Positions 42,697 to 51,152 of a stretch of 64,000 bases of DNA are shown here, one piece after another; position 1 is the stretch's first letter, and each line of letters starts with the position of its first letter. The position numbers were made by a program, and so were the translations under genes. The DNA is from JAOAFZ01 sp964407325 (lineage in GTDB: Bacteria > Patescibacteriota > Microgenomatia > UBA1406 > GWC2-37-13), in contig CAYOVA010000001.1 of the NCBI GenBank assembly GCA_964407325.1, positions 85,114-149,113 of the forward strand, given 5' to 3'. The notes under the pieces are model-generated. The model ran no database searches. It saw only the letters and a program-made list of their open reading frames with translations, and had not been told where the DNA came from.

Positions 42697-44535
42697 TTAC
42701 TTTACTGCTTTTACAATAGCGGCTGCATCAATTTCCTCGAAGGCAAGCAACTCGGCAGGTGTCCCGGAACGAGGATTTTTGCGGACTGCAAGATGGGTAT
42801 ACTTCACTTCCAAACCCTGAATTGCTTCCAGTACCGCATCGCCGAGTCCACCCATTGGGTAGTGGTCCTCCACAACGATCACATGGCCTGTTTTTTTGGC
42901 CAGGCGGGCAATTGTTTTTGTATCCAGAGGTTTGATACTGTATGCATCTACAACGGCAATAGACCTGCCTTTTGCCTTTAACAGATCGTATGCTTTCATA
43001 GCTTCATGCAAGGTAATACCTGCGCCAACCACAACTGCTTTATCGGATTTTCCTTCGTAGATCACTTTTGAGCCGCCAATTGAGAACTCTTCTTCTAAAT
43101 CGTAGATAACAGGTGTCTTTTCGCGGGTCAAACGTAAGTAGCTGATCCCCTGGTCGTTATGCATTTCTGTTACCAGCTTTGCTGTAGAAACAGCATCGGA
43201 CGGGTAGAGTACAACGCTTTCCAGAATCGCCCGCATCATAGCCAAATCCTCAAGTGCCATCTGTGAGGAACCATCCTGGCCAATTGAAACTCCAGCGTGA
43301 GAGCCGACAACTTTAAGGTTACCTTCGGAATACTGGGCCATACGAATTTGGTCGTAGGCACGGGTAAAGAATGCTGCAAAACTCGAGACAAACGGCTCAA
43401 ATCCAAGCTTGGAGAATCCAAGGGCTGCGGTAACCATATTCTGTTCTGCAATAAACATTTCGATAAACTGGTCAGGATTGGATTTCTTTACTGTTTCAGC
43501 AAATGTTGAGTTGGAAGTTTCACCATCCATAACTAGTACGTTTGGATCAATTGTCGCCAGAGCCTCAATTACAGCTCCATAGGCTTCGCGAGTAGCAATA
43601 AGTGTACCTTTTTCAAACTTCAGGCCTTTCTCCTTACCACCTTTTTTTGGTTTTGGCATTTTAATTGTGGGCTTGGCCACACTTCCAACCAGATCAGTGT
43701 CTACTTTTCCAAGCTCAGCTAATGCTTCATCAAGTTTATCTGCAGGTAGTGCTTTTCCATGCCAGTTATCACGATCTTCCAGCAAGCTAATTCCTGCGCC
43801 TTTCTTCGTTTGTGCAATAATTGCAACCGGGCGTTCATCTTTCTGCTTTTCCGCCATCTTAAATGCCTCATTTACAAGCTTCAGGTCATTTCCGTCGTCT
43901 ATAAGTACTACATTCCATCCAAAAGCGGCAAACCGTGTACCAATGGTATCAATATCCCATTCATCCATGGTGGGACCACGTTGGCCTAATCGGTTTACAT
44001 CGACAATGCCAACAAGATTATGCAAACCGTAGTATGCAGCCAAGCGGGCAGCTTCCCAGATTTGACCTTCAGCAATTTCGGAATCACCCATAAGCACATA
44101 CACATGGGGAATCCTACTTTTACTTCCCATATACAGTTTTTGGAAACCCATTGCCATTCCCATCCCAGCTGAAAGTCCCTGGCCCAAGCTCCCTGTTGCC
44201 ACTTCAATAGGCTCAAATCGAGGTGTAGGGTGTCCTTCAATTACGGACGTAAATGTACGAAGTGAATTGAGTTCATCACGGGAAATATACCCTGCTGCTG
44301 CATACAGAGAGTAGAGCAGGGGAGCAGCATGGCCTTTCGAGAAAATTATACGATCGTTTGTTAATGCTTTTGGATCTTTTAAATCCATTCTTAAGTGACC
44401 GTTAAACCAGAGTTCTGTCATGAGCTCAACAGCAGATAAGGATGAGCTTGGATGTCCCGAGCCAGCGATAGTAGTTGAGGTGATAATGTTGTAGCGGATG
44501 AGGTTGGCAAGTTGAGGTAAGCTGTTCTTTTTCAT
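42697..44535 (-). CDS. tkt: Transketolase
   Basis: 612 aa, full-length enzyme with all three domains. TPP-binding domain: AGSGHPSSSLSAVELMTEL near 21, FSKGHAAPLLYSLYA near 60, GSLGQGLSAGMGMA near 110, MGDSEIAEGQIWEAARLA near 142 and VDVNRLGQRGPT. Pyrimidine domain: the Glu of the proton relay in FIAEQNMVTAALGF near 360 and GSHAGVSIGQDGSSQMALED near 405. It moves two-carbon units in the pentose phosphate pathway, with RpiB at 14 kb. TATAAT on the minus strand at 44542-44547 lies 6 nt before the ATG at 44535, favouring it over an upstream in-frame codon. Confidence 0.95.
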   Translation of the reverse strand: MKKNSLPQLANLIRYNIITSTTIAGSGHPSSSLSAVELMTELWFNGHLRMDLKDPKALTNDRIIFSKGHAAPLLYSLYAAAGYISRDELNSLRTFTSVIEGHPTPRFEPIEVATGSLGQGLSAGMGMAMGFQKLYMGSKSRIPHVYVLMGDSEIAEGQIWEAARLAAYYGLHNLVGIVDVNRLGQRGPTMDEWDIDTIGTRFAAFGWNVVLIDDGNDLKLVNEAFKMAEKQKDERPVAIIAQTKKGAGISLLEDRDNWHGKALPADKLDEALAELGKVDTDLVGSVAKPTIKMPKPKKGGKEKGLKFEKGTLIATREAYGAVIEALATIDPNVLVMDGETSNSTFAETVKKSNPDQFIEMFIAEQNMVTAALGFSKLGFEPFVSSFAAFFTRAYDQIRMAQYSEGNLKVVGSHAGVSIGQDGSSQMALEDLAMMRAILESVVLYPSDAVSTAKLVTEMHNDQGISYLRLTREKTPVIYDLEEEFSIGGSKVIYEGKSDKAVVVGAGITLHEAMKAYDLLKAKGRSIAVVDAYSIKPLDTKTIARLAKKTGHVIVVEDHYPMGGLGDAVLEAIQGLEVKYTHLAVRKNPRSGTPAELLAFEEIDAAAIVKAVK

Positions 44536-44541
44536 GCATCT

Positions 44542-44547
44542 ATTATA
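44542..44547 (-). promoter_or_regulatory. -10 hexamer of a leaderless gene (tkt)
   Basis: TATAAT on the minus strand, 6 nt, then the ATG at 44535. Confidence 0.6.
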
Positions 44548-44621
44548 CCGCAAAATCCTCTAAGATAGCCTTGAAAATACAAAAGAAAGTGTGCCATCAC
44601 AGCTTGCTAAATAGCCTATAG

Positions 44622-44633
44622 TAGTATATACTA
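44622..44633. promoter_or_regulatory. 12-bp palindrome overlapping a -10 box
   Basis: TAGTATATACTA is a perfect palindrome. It contains TATACT (44627-44632), 17 nt before the ATG at 44650, so a repressor binding here would block this promoter. Confidence 0.35.
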
Positions 44634-44649
44634 TACATATTAAATACAT

Positions 44650-46521
44650 ATGTCACGGGAACAATTACAAGCACAGCATGAACAAGCTGTATTCGAGAAG
44701 TATTTACACCTTGAAGAGTTCAAAACAACACGCCGATTTGCGGTAGATACTCAACTGCGGCAAATGGGAGTTGAGCTTGAAGCTCTTGGTCTCTCACCTG
44801 AAGCCCAAGAAGATGTGTTGCACTATATGGGCGGTCTTCTTTTCCCTTATTCCTCAGTTATGCCCCCAATTCAGACTGAAATCACAAATGCACTTCCCCT
44901 TTCCCAAATCGAATTCGACTCTTCCCGCTTTCCAGACGAAGAAGCTCAAAGGAATTTGTATGAAGAAGTAGTGCGTGAGTATGCGATTCAACCGGATGCA
45001 AATCTTATTCTTTCAGAAAGTCTCCAAGCTGACTACCTAAACCCGACTAACGGCTTCCAGTATTTGTATTTGGGAGATATACGCTGGTTGGGGAACGTGA
45101 ATCCAATATCACTTCTTGCCGGGGACAAAATGGTCCGTGAGGTGGGAACAGCTGTTCTCGATGTTATCGATGAAATGATTGATGAAGCAATGGCTGAGCA
45201 TGGTGAAAAAACATCTTTAATACAGGTAAAAGCATTCAGCAATAAAGGAGATGGTATAGCAATTTTGGCAGGACCAACCTCTCCGGAACAACGTCAAGAT
45301 CCTGTGTTCCAAGAAATGTTTGCTTATTTTAAAAATAGACAACCGCAATTTTTTGAGAGAGTACAGGGTAAGTTAGCTAAAACAAAAGCATTATTTGTAT
45401 CCAACGTGACAGATGAGGATTTTGATCAGGTGGGATACGATAAAAAAACGTATAGAGGGATATATTGGTCGCAACCGAGAATCAAAATGGAGTCCGAAGA
45501 TCATATGGACCAAAAAAAAGAGGCAACTTTTACTTTTATGCAGCCCCGTGAACTATTACGGGTATTAGGTAAATATAGACCTCAACTAAAGCGCGTACTT
45601 GGCGAAATCGCGGAAAAGAGCATACCTGTTGAAAGAGATAAAAACTGGATGAGATTACTTCATTATTTTGATTTGTTGTCATTTGATCACGCTACCCGTG
45701 AAGTGTGGCTTGAGCTTGAACACTCTGACCCTGAAGCATATTGGGCATTTTTCCATCGTATAGAAGATTTAGCTGCCTTTCTTATGGCTCATTTTCCGAA
45801 TATGCGACTCATCATGAACTTAGAGGAGTATGTTCGAGCTTTAAAACTATTGAATACTGAATCATATGCAGTAGGAGATGACTTTATCTCTGATCGAATA
45901 TACGCATCGGTAAGAAAAACTGGATTTAAGCATTTAGGAAAAAGCTTCAATATTAATTTCCGCCGATGGGCGAATATTATGAATATTGTGCCAGGAGGAC
46001 AACCTGTTGTAGGATCTGATATTTATAGTATTAACTTTAAACCGGAAGATAGGGCAACAACCTCCCAAAAAGAGATTGCTCTCCCTATTGTACCGGTGAG
46101 ATCTACCGCCTTGATAGTCCCTCCCGAAGAACCTGCAGCAGGAGATGAAGAAGAAGCGCGCTCTGCACTCGCTTTACAGCTCTCCCAGAGAGAACGAGTT
46201 ATTATGACGAGTAATACTGAAAAAACTATAGGGGCGTTAGCTCGCTTTGTCCAATCGAAAATTTTCGAGAAATGGGATACAGAATCGAAGTTTTATTTTC
46301 TTGAGAGAGTTTTTGATCCATCCGATAAACGAGGGGCAATGTCTTTGAACAGGCTTCTGCAAACTGCTTATGCATTGGAATCCCCTAAAAAGAATATAAT
46401 TGTGCAAACGATTGATACGTTGAAGCAAATGAGAGCGATATACGGTGAGGAGGGGAAAGCTCGCTTTGTCCAGTATGTGACGGAATTGTTGTCATCCATT
46501 CCTTTCCAGACGCTTGCCTAA
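44650..46521 (+). CDS. Large protein with diverged GGDEF-like domain
   Basis: 623 aa, soluble. Residues ~138-205 follow the GGDEF nucleotide-cyclase pattern: YLGDIRWLGNVN in place of the DIDxFKxIN strand, LLAGDKMVREVGTAVLDVI in place of the GH-x2-GD-x2-L helix, and AFSNKGDGIAILAG in place of the GG(D/E)EF turn. The catalytic signature is not intact (KGDGI), so cyclase activity is doubtful. The rest (~215-623) is mostly helical with an AYAVGDDFISDRIYAS stretch and is not recognised. Could be a c-di-nucleotide or NTP sensor. It is followed 33 nt later by tyrS, which has its own promoter. Confidence 0.55.
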   Translation: MSREQLQAQHEQAVFEKYLHLEEFKTTRRFAVDTQLRQMGVELEALGLSPEAQEDVLHYMGGLLFPYSSVMPPIQTEITNALPLSQIEFDSSRFPDEEAQRNLYEEVVREYAIQPDANLILSESLQADYLNPTNGFQYLYLGDIRWLGNVNPISLLAGDKMVREVGTAVLDVIDEMIDEAMAEHGEKTSLIQVKAFSNKGDGIAILAGPTSPEQRQDPVFQEMFAYFKNRQPQFFERVQGKLAKTKALFVSNVTDEDFDQVGYDKKTYRGIYWSQPRIKMESEDHMDQKKEATFTFMQPRELLRVLGKYRPQLKRVLGEIAEKSIPVERDKNWMRLLHYFDLLSFDHATREVWLELEHSDPEAYWAFFHRIEDLAAFLMAHFPNMRLIMNLEEYVRALKLLNTESYAVGDDFISDRIYASVRKTGFKHLGKSFNINFRRWANIMNIVPGGQPVVGSDIYSINFKPEDRATTSQKEIALPIVPVRSTALIVPPEEPAAGDEEEARSALALQLSQRERVIMTSNTEKTIGALARFVQSKIFEKWDTESKFYFLERVFDPSDKRGAMSLNRLLQTAYALESPKKNIIVQTIDTLKQMRAIYGEEGKARFVQYVTELLSSIPFQTLA

Positions 46522-46542
46522 CAAGGTATTCTTTCGGTACGT

Positions 46543-46548
46543 TATAAT
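46543..46548 (+). promoter_or_regulatory. -10 hexamer of a leaderless gene (tyrS)
   Basis: TATAAT, 6 nt, then the ATG at 46555. Confidence 0.6.
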
Positions 46549-46554
46549 AGAGAT

Positions 46555-47775
46555 ATGACCACTTCTTTCCTCAACCAACTCGAACAGCGCGGTTTAGTCT
46601 ACCAGTTTAGCCCTGGTATTGAAGAAGCTTTTGAAAAGGGGGCTACTTTGTATTTAGGATACGACCCTACCGGCCCGGATCTGCATATTGGCCATTTGCT
46701 TGGTATTACGCTTCTGAAACGGGCACTCGAAAATGGACAGAAAGTGATTGTTCTTGTTGGGGGGGGAACTTCTATGATTGGTGATCCCGGTGGAAAAGAT
46801 GCCGAACGGCCAATTCTTCCCCTCGAAGTGATCGAGGCTAATAAAGAGAAAATGAAGCAGCAATTTTCTCGTTTTTTTACGTTCGATAATGATAGGGTAA
46901 GGATGGTAGATAATGCTGAATGGCTGAAAGAAGTGAAACTGGTTGATTTCTTGCGTGAAGCTGGCAAATTCATCTCGATTAACACCATGATTGATAAGGA
47001 TTCGGTTAAGTCACGTATTAGCCGAGAGGAAGGGATCTCCTACGCTGAATTTAGCTATCAACTGTTACAGGCGTATGATTTTATGCAACTCTACAAAACA
47101 TACGAGTGTAACGTTCAGATGGGAGGTTCGGACCAGTGGGGAAATATTGTCCAAGGAGTAGAACTGATTCGAAAAAGACTCCAGAAGCCAGCATTTGCAT
47201 TATCGTTCCCGCTGATTGTAAATCCAAAAACGGGCAAGAAATTCGGGAAAACCGAGTCTGGTGAAGGTATTTGGTTAAACGCGGAAAAGACTCACCCCTT
47301 CCAGTTCTACCAGTTTTTACTAAATACAGACGATGATATTGCACCCATGCTTTTAAAGTTTTACAGCTTTAAACCGATTGAAGAAGTTGAGCGTATTATC
47401 CGGGATTGGGAGGAAGCAAAAGACCGTCGTGATGTGCAAAAAACACTGGCGTATGAGATTACCGCTATGGTACATGGAGAAGATGCTGCTCGCAATGCAA
47501 CCACTGTGGCTGAAGTACTCTTTGGACAGGATGTGGAGCAGCTTACCGTTGAAAACCTTGAGTTCGTAAAAAAAGCACTCCCCTCAGCGACTCTTGCTGG
47601 TGGTGAGACATTTGAGATCGTAAGCGCAGCAGTGAAGACAAAACTGGCAGCTTCTATGGGTGAAGCCAAGCGACTTAACGGACAGAATGGACTTAAAGTG
47701 TGGAATCTTCACGAAAAGTATTTCCTTATCCGCAAGGGAAAACGTGACTACGGAATTGTTGTGCGGGAAGGCTGA
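46555..47775 (+). CDS. tyrS: Tyrosyl-tRNA synthetase
   Basis: 406 aa. The class I signature is GPDLHIGHLLGI near residue 40 with YLGYDPTGPD before it; GGGTSMIGDP near 65, SYQLLQAYDF near 168, and QMGGSDQWGN near 190 for Tyr recognition. The KMSKS loop reads KFGKTESGEG near 228, as in the Gram-negative (TyrZ-like) subgroup. The C-terminal S4 RNA-binding domain covers ~340-406. Complete and probably active. Confidence 0.97.
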   Translation: MTTSFLNQLEQRGLVYQFSPGIEEAFEKGATLYLGYDPTGPDLHIGHLLGITLLKRALENGQKVIVLVGGGTSMIGDPGGKDAERPILPLEVIEANKEKMKQQFSRFFTFDNDRVRMVDNAEWLKEVKLVDFLREAGKFISINTMIDKDSVKSRISREEGISYAEFSYQLLQAYDFMQLYKTYECNVQMGGSDQWGNIVQGVELIRKRLQKPAFALSFPLIVNPKTGKKFGKTESGEGIWLNAEKTHPFQFYQFLLNTDDDIAPMLLKFYSFKPIEEVERIIRDWEEAKDRRDVQKTLAYEITAMVHGEDAARNATTVAEVLFGQDVEQLTVENLEFVKKALPSATLAGGETFEIVSAAVKTKLAASMGEAKRLNGQNGLKVWNLHEKYFLIRKGKRDYGIVVREG

Positions 47776-47786
47776 GTAGAATGAGT

Positions 47787-47814
47787 GGAGGAATAAGCCG
47801 AAGCCTATTCCTCC
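47787..47814. terminator. Terminator hairpin between convergent genes
   Basis: Arms GGAGGAATA (47787-47795) and TATTCCTCC (47806-47814). Read on the minus strand the inner part extends the stem and closes with a TTCG tetraloop, so it mainly serves the minus-strand membrane gene, whose stop codon it overlaps, and probably tyrS as well. Confidence 0.65.
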
Positions 47815-48296
47815 TCCGAACTATTCGTACCGAAGGCATGCGTCAGAAAGCTAACCGCCGCTGACGAGCATACAAATACAACCAAAGTCCGAGCATACTG
47901 GTAGTGGAGTATGTTGAAAAGAAAATACATGGTCCCCGACACTGCCGAGAATACTACCCAAAGAACAGTGAGGACACCTTTAATCCGCGCCCATCGAGTC
48001 TGCTGTACATGGGAAGCGTCCTTGAGAAAAATGTGCTTGACTGCTACTAATATCCAGGCGAATGGACTGGCAAGGATAAGCGTCTTTACCAATCTGTGTA
48101 TTCTGGCAATTACATTCAGGAAGATTATCTGGCTGATGTAACAAGATGTTAGGTAGATGATTGCCTCCTTGTCCGGGTACCATTCCTTGACCTGGTAGAT
48201 CGTTCCAAGGATCTCTTGGACTGGAAAAAGAGCGATCAGCAGGGCAGACCCATGGATAATAAGCCAGAGCAGGGTTGCGATAATTCGCTTCTTCAT
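47805..48296 (-). CDS. Polytopic membrane protein, unknown
   Basis: 163 aa from the ATG at 48296 (MKKRIIATLLW). Five hydrophobic segments are predicted at about residues 5-25, 43-62, 70-92, 105-128 and 133-152. I do not recognise the family. The start is fixed by AGGAGG on the minus strand at 48304-48309, 7 nt before the ATG, and a TATAAT (minus strand, 48334-48339) gives a leader of ~35 nt. GC-richer codons and a real Shine-Dalgarno set it apart from its neighbours and group it with the genes at 8070 and 8985. Confidence 0.7.
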   Translation of the reverse strand: MKKRIIATLLWLIIHGSALLIALFPVQEILGTIYQVKEWYPDKEAIIYLTSCYISQIIFLNVIARIHRLVKTLILASPFAWILVAVKHIFLKDASHVQQTRWARIKGVLTVLWVVFSAVSGTMYFLFNILHYQYARTLVVFVCSSAAVSFLTHAFGTNSSEEE

Positions 48297-48303
48297 CCGA
48301 TAG

Positions 48304-48309
48304 CCTCCT
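48304..48309 (-). promoter_or_regulatory. Shine-Dalgarno site
   Basis: AGGAGG on the minus strand, 7 nt before the ATG at 48296. Confidence 0.65.
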
Positions 48310-48471
48310 GTTGCTAAGGTACAAGAAAATGGCATTATAACATATGCAGCAAAGTTCTCTTCTCCCTCTTGCCATCTTTCTTTGAACATGATATCTTTTC
48401 CTAACTGTGGCAATGGTGCCACCTTCGCGAATGCAACGTAGCATTCGCTTCATACAAATTCTATTTTCTCT

Positions 48472-49266
48472 ATGAAACGTTTCCTATTATGTCCTCCAAC
48501 TTATTTTGATGTTGAATATGAAATTAACCCGTGGATGCATATCGAGGTGAAGCCAGACTCGACGAAAGCTGACGATGCGTACAAGCAACTCAAAGGCATT
48601 TATGAATTGCTACAGGTCGAGATTCACGAAATCCCTCAAGTAAAAGGTCTTCCGGATATGGTATACACAGCGAACGTGGGAAATGTAAAAGGAAGCCACT
48701 TTCTAAAATCGAACTTTAAATATGATCAGCGCAAAAAAGAAGCGGACTTTGCAGAAGAGTATTTGGAAACAAAGTTCGGGTTTGAAACCATCTCGTTGCC
48801 TGAAGAAATCTATTTTGAAGGGCAGGGAGATTTACTTTCCGACGGAGAACGCTATTTTTTTGGATGGGGAAAACGCTCGATGCCGGAAGCAAAACCATAC
48901 ATTGAGGATTTTTTGAATGGTCCTGTTATTGATTTTGAGCTGGTCAATCCGTATTACTATCATCTTGATACGTGCTTTGCTCCGCTGACACCTTCATCAG
49001 TCTTAATAAATCCACGTTCGTTTACGGAAGAAGGTTTAAAAAAGGTACGGCATAGCTTTGATACTGTTATCGAAGCCAATGAAGAAGATAACAAGGTTAT
49101 TGCCTGCAACCTGGTACACATTGGCAAGAATATTGTAATAGGAAAGGGAATTTCTGTTGAGTTAAAACAAAAACTGGAAAAGTTGGGGTATACTATTCAT
49201 GAAGTTGACATGGCCGAGTACTTAAAAGGTGGCGGGAGTGTCAAATGTTGCACATTCGAGTTTTAA
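48472..49266 (+). CDS. Amidinotransferase / dimethylarginine-dimethylaminohydrolase-like enzyme
   Basis: 264 aa, a five-bladed propeller fold judging from motifs. KRFLLCPPTYFDVEYEINPW at the N-terminus, DMVYTANVG near residue 62, YFEGQGDLLSDG near 120 (active-site Glu), YYYHLDTCFAPL near 162 (catalytic His) and GGGSVKCCTFEF at the C-terminus with the nucleophile Cys. These match the guanidino-group-modifying superfamily (DDAH, arginine deiminase, amidinotransferases). The exact substrate, an arginine or a methylated derivative, cannot be read. The RRM gene starts 1 nt after its stop. Confidence 0.85.
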   Translation: MKRFLLCPPTYFDVEYEINPWMHIEVKPDSTKADDAYKQLKGIYELLQVEIHEIPQVKGLPDMVYTANVGNVKGSHFLKSNFKYDQRKKEADFAEEYLETKFGFETISLPEEIYFEGQGDLLSDGERYFFGWGKRSMPEAKPYIEDFLNGPVIDFELVNPYYYHLDTCFAPLTPSSVLINPRSFTEEGLKKVRHSFDTVIEANEEDNKVIACNLVHIGKNIVIGKGISVELKQKLEKLGYTIHEVDMAEYLKGGGSVKCCTFEF

Positions 49267-49267
49267 C

Positions 49268-49909
49268 ATGAATACAAAAATATACGTCGGGAATCTTTTA
49301 TACGAAGTAACAGATGAGGAGCTTCGACAGCTCTTTCTTCCCTATGGCGATGTGGTGAGTGCTGAAGTAGTCCGCTACAAAAAATCCCGTCGGTCAAAAG
49401 GCTTCGGATACGTAAAAATGGGTAACCCGGATCAGGCTCAAGCAGCGATGGCAGCACTCAATGATCAGGATTATCGAGGTCGCCGTTTGTTTCTTCAACC
49501 GGCAAAGTCCGATGATCCACCTGCAGAAGCTATGCAGGAGCATAGTCAATCTGAAGCTTCCTTGGAAAATGCGGGAACAGTCGTAACTCAGGAATTTCAG
49601 GAGGCTCAAGAATCACAAAACTCACAGGAAATGCAAGTAGCCCAGCAAGCTCAGCAGGAATACAACCAGCAGCAGGAATATTCACAGGAGCAGCCACAAT
49701 CTGAACCTATACAGGAGTTACAGTCAGAGCCTGTTGTTGAATCAGTTCCTGATCACATTGACGAAACTTACGTTCAACCATCTCAGGTAAACGTACAGCC
49801 GGAAGCAGATCAGCCATCTCAAGAACAACCGCAAAACCTTACTCCCCACGAGGGCTTGAGTAAATCCGGAACAATCTTCTCAAATGGAGGAAGGTCTAGT
49901 AATAACTAA
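49268..49909 (+). CDS. RRM RNA-binding protein with Gln-rich tail
   Basis: 213 aa. Residues 2-80 are a standard RNA recognition motif: RNP2 KIYVGNLLY, RNP1 SKGFGYVKM, and the closing strand GRRLFLQPAK. The rest is Gln/Glu/Pro/Ser-rich low-complexity sequence (QESQNSQEMQVAQQAQQEYN) without predicted fold. Bacterial RRM proteins of this size occur in cyanobacteria and some CPR; they may act in RNA stability or cold response. The ATG at 49268 is chosen because MNTKIYVGN begins the domain. Its last 14 nt overlap the end of tgt on the other strand. Confidence 0.88.
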   Translation: MNTKIYVGNLLYEVTDEELRQLFLPYGDVVSAEVVRYKKSRRSKGFGYVKMGNPDQAQAAMAALNDQDYRGRRLFLQPAKSDDPPAEAMQEHSQSEASLENAGTVVTQEFQEAQESQNSQEMQVAQQAQQEYNQQQEYSQEQPQSEPIQELQSEPVVESVPDHIDETYVQPSQVNVQPEADQPSQEQPQNLTPHEGLSKSGTIFSNGGRSSNN

Positions 49910-51086
49910 GGTATCTGTTCTTTAATTCTGCGAACGTGCCGTTTTCTATAGAAGTACGTATTTCTTTCATTAATTCGGTAAAAAAGAAAATATTGTGAAG
50001 AGTGGCAAATGCGATGGCTCGCGGATCGTGTACCTGGAACCATTGGGCCAGTTGCAGGTAGGTAACATTGTGTTCTAATGTCGGTGAACCGGGTCGGCTG
50101 TCAATAACCTCTTCTGTGGCTCGAGTGATGCGCAAATGATGCCTTCCGTGTACTGTGTACAATACTTTGTGCCGTGCTTCGCGGGTAGGAATTACACAAT
50201 CGAACAAGTCTATACCCCGCTCAACTCCTTCAAAAATATCACGTACGTTTCCAATCCCCAGGAGATGTCGAGGTCGGGCATCTGGTAACAGGGGAAGCGT
50301 CCATTCAAGAATATGATGCATGTCTTCTTTCGTTTTACCCAATGAGCCTCCAATACCGTATCCGGGAACATTGAGTTGGGCCAGGTGCCTTGCTGAATAC
50401 TCGCGTAAGTCCTGGTAAGCACCTCCCTGAACAATGGGGAATAACGCTTGTTTGTCCGTGAATGCAGCGTGGGCCTTTAGACAACGATCGAGCCAGCGGT
50501 GAGTACGCTCAAGTGAGTTGGCCGTATATTCTTTCGAATTTAGTGACGAAGTACATTCATCAAACGCAAACATTATATCGGCTCCTATTCGATGTTGGAT
50601 GTCCATCGAGGACTCAGGGGTTAACGTAATGGGTTTCCCATCAAAGGTAAAAGTGACCCCTTCTTCGGTGATCGTTAATGGATTATCGGAATCGTCTTCC
50701 TTTAAATCTTTCTTATTAACTGAACTATTCTCTCCAACAAAGATATCTCCCAACTTGTTCACGTTATGCGTCTTACCAAAGCCGAGAGAAAATACTTGAA
50801 AGCCACCGCTGTCTGTAGCAAGAACTTTTTGGTAGTTCATATAGTTGTGTATACCACCCGTTGCTTCAATTTTGTTCAAAATATCTTTCACATAAATATG
50901 GAACGTATTTGCAATACTATATTCAATGGGAGTTGATGGTATTTGATCGGGTGTGAGTCCTTTCACAACTCCTTCAGTAGCTACAATAGCTAGCTCCGGC
51001 GTCGCGAGCTGACCATGCGGAGTGGTAAAAATTCCCGTTCTAGCACGGGAATCGGGGTCTTTTTTTGTAATTGAAAATTCAAACAT
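49896..51086 (-). CDS. tgt: Queuine/preQ1 tRNA-ribosyltransferase, zinc site not conserved
   Basis: 396 aa from the ATG at 51086 (MFEFSITKKD). It exchanges guanine 34 in tRNA. Motifs: LATDSGGFQVFSLG near residue 90 (first catalytic Asp), GIGGSLGKTKEDM near 250, and DLFDCVIPTREARH near 295 (nucleophile Asp). Where the family has the CxCxxC zinc motif followed by a downstream His, this protein reads IDSRPGSPTLEHN, with none of the three Cys; the HN of ATLHNIFFF remains. An acidic insert lies near 115-145. TACACT on the minus strand at 51094-51099 lies 7 nt before the ATG. No queuosine-synthesis genes are in the window, so it may use salvaged base. Confidence 0.88.
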   Translation of the reverse strand: MFEFSITKKDPDSRARTGIFTTPHGQLATPELAIVATEGVVKGLTPDQIPSTPIEYSIANTFHIYVKDILNKIEATGGIHNYMNYQKVLATDSGGFQVFSLGFGKTHNVNKLGDIFVGENSSVNKKDLKEDDSDNPLTITEEGVTFTFDGKPITLTPESSMDIQHRIGADIMFAFDECTSSLNSKEYTANSLERTHRWLDRCLKAHAAFTDKQALFPIVQGGAYQDLREYSARHLAQLNVPGYGIGGSLGKTKEDMHHILEWTLPLLPDARPRHLLGIGNVRDIFEGVERGIDLFDCVIPTREARHKVLYTVHGRHHLRITRATEEVIDSRPGSPTLEHNVTYLQLAQWFQVHDPRAIAFATLHNIFFFTELMKEIRTSIENGTFAELKNRYLSYY

Positions 51087-51152
51087 ATGGTGTAGTGTAA
51101 CATAAACTGTGTTACACTTTCTGTTAATTGGATCGTTATAAAAGGAAATTCT

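Noticed and set aside
47980..48453. Minus-strand frame of 157 codons overlapping the membrane protein gene in another frame
   Set aside because: The alternative frame (47805-48296) has five TM segments and a Shine-Dalgarno site; this one has neither.
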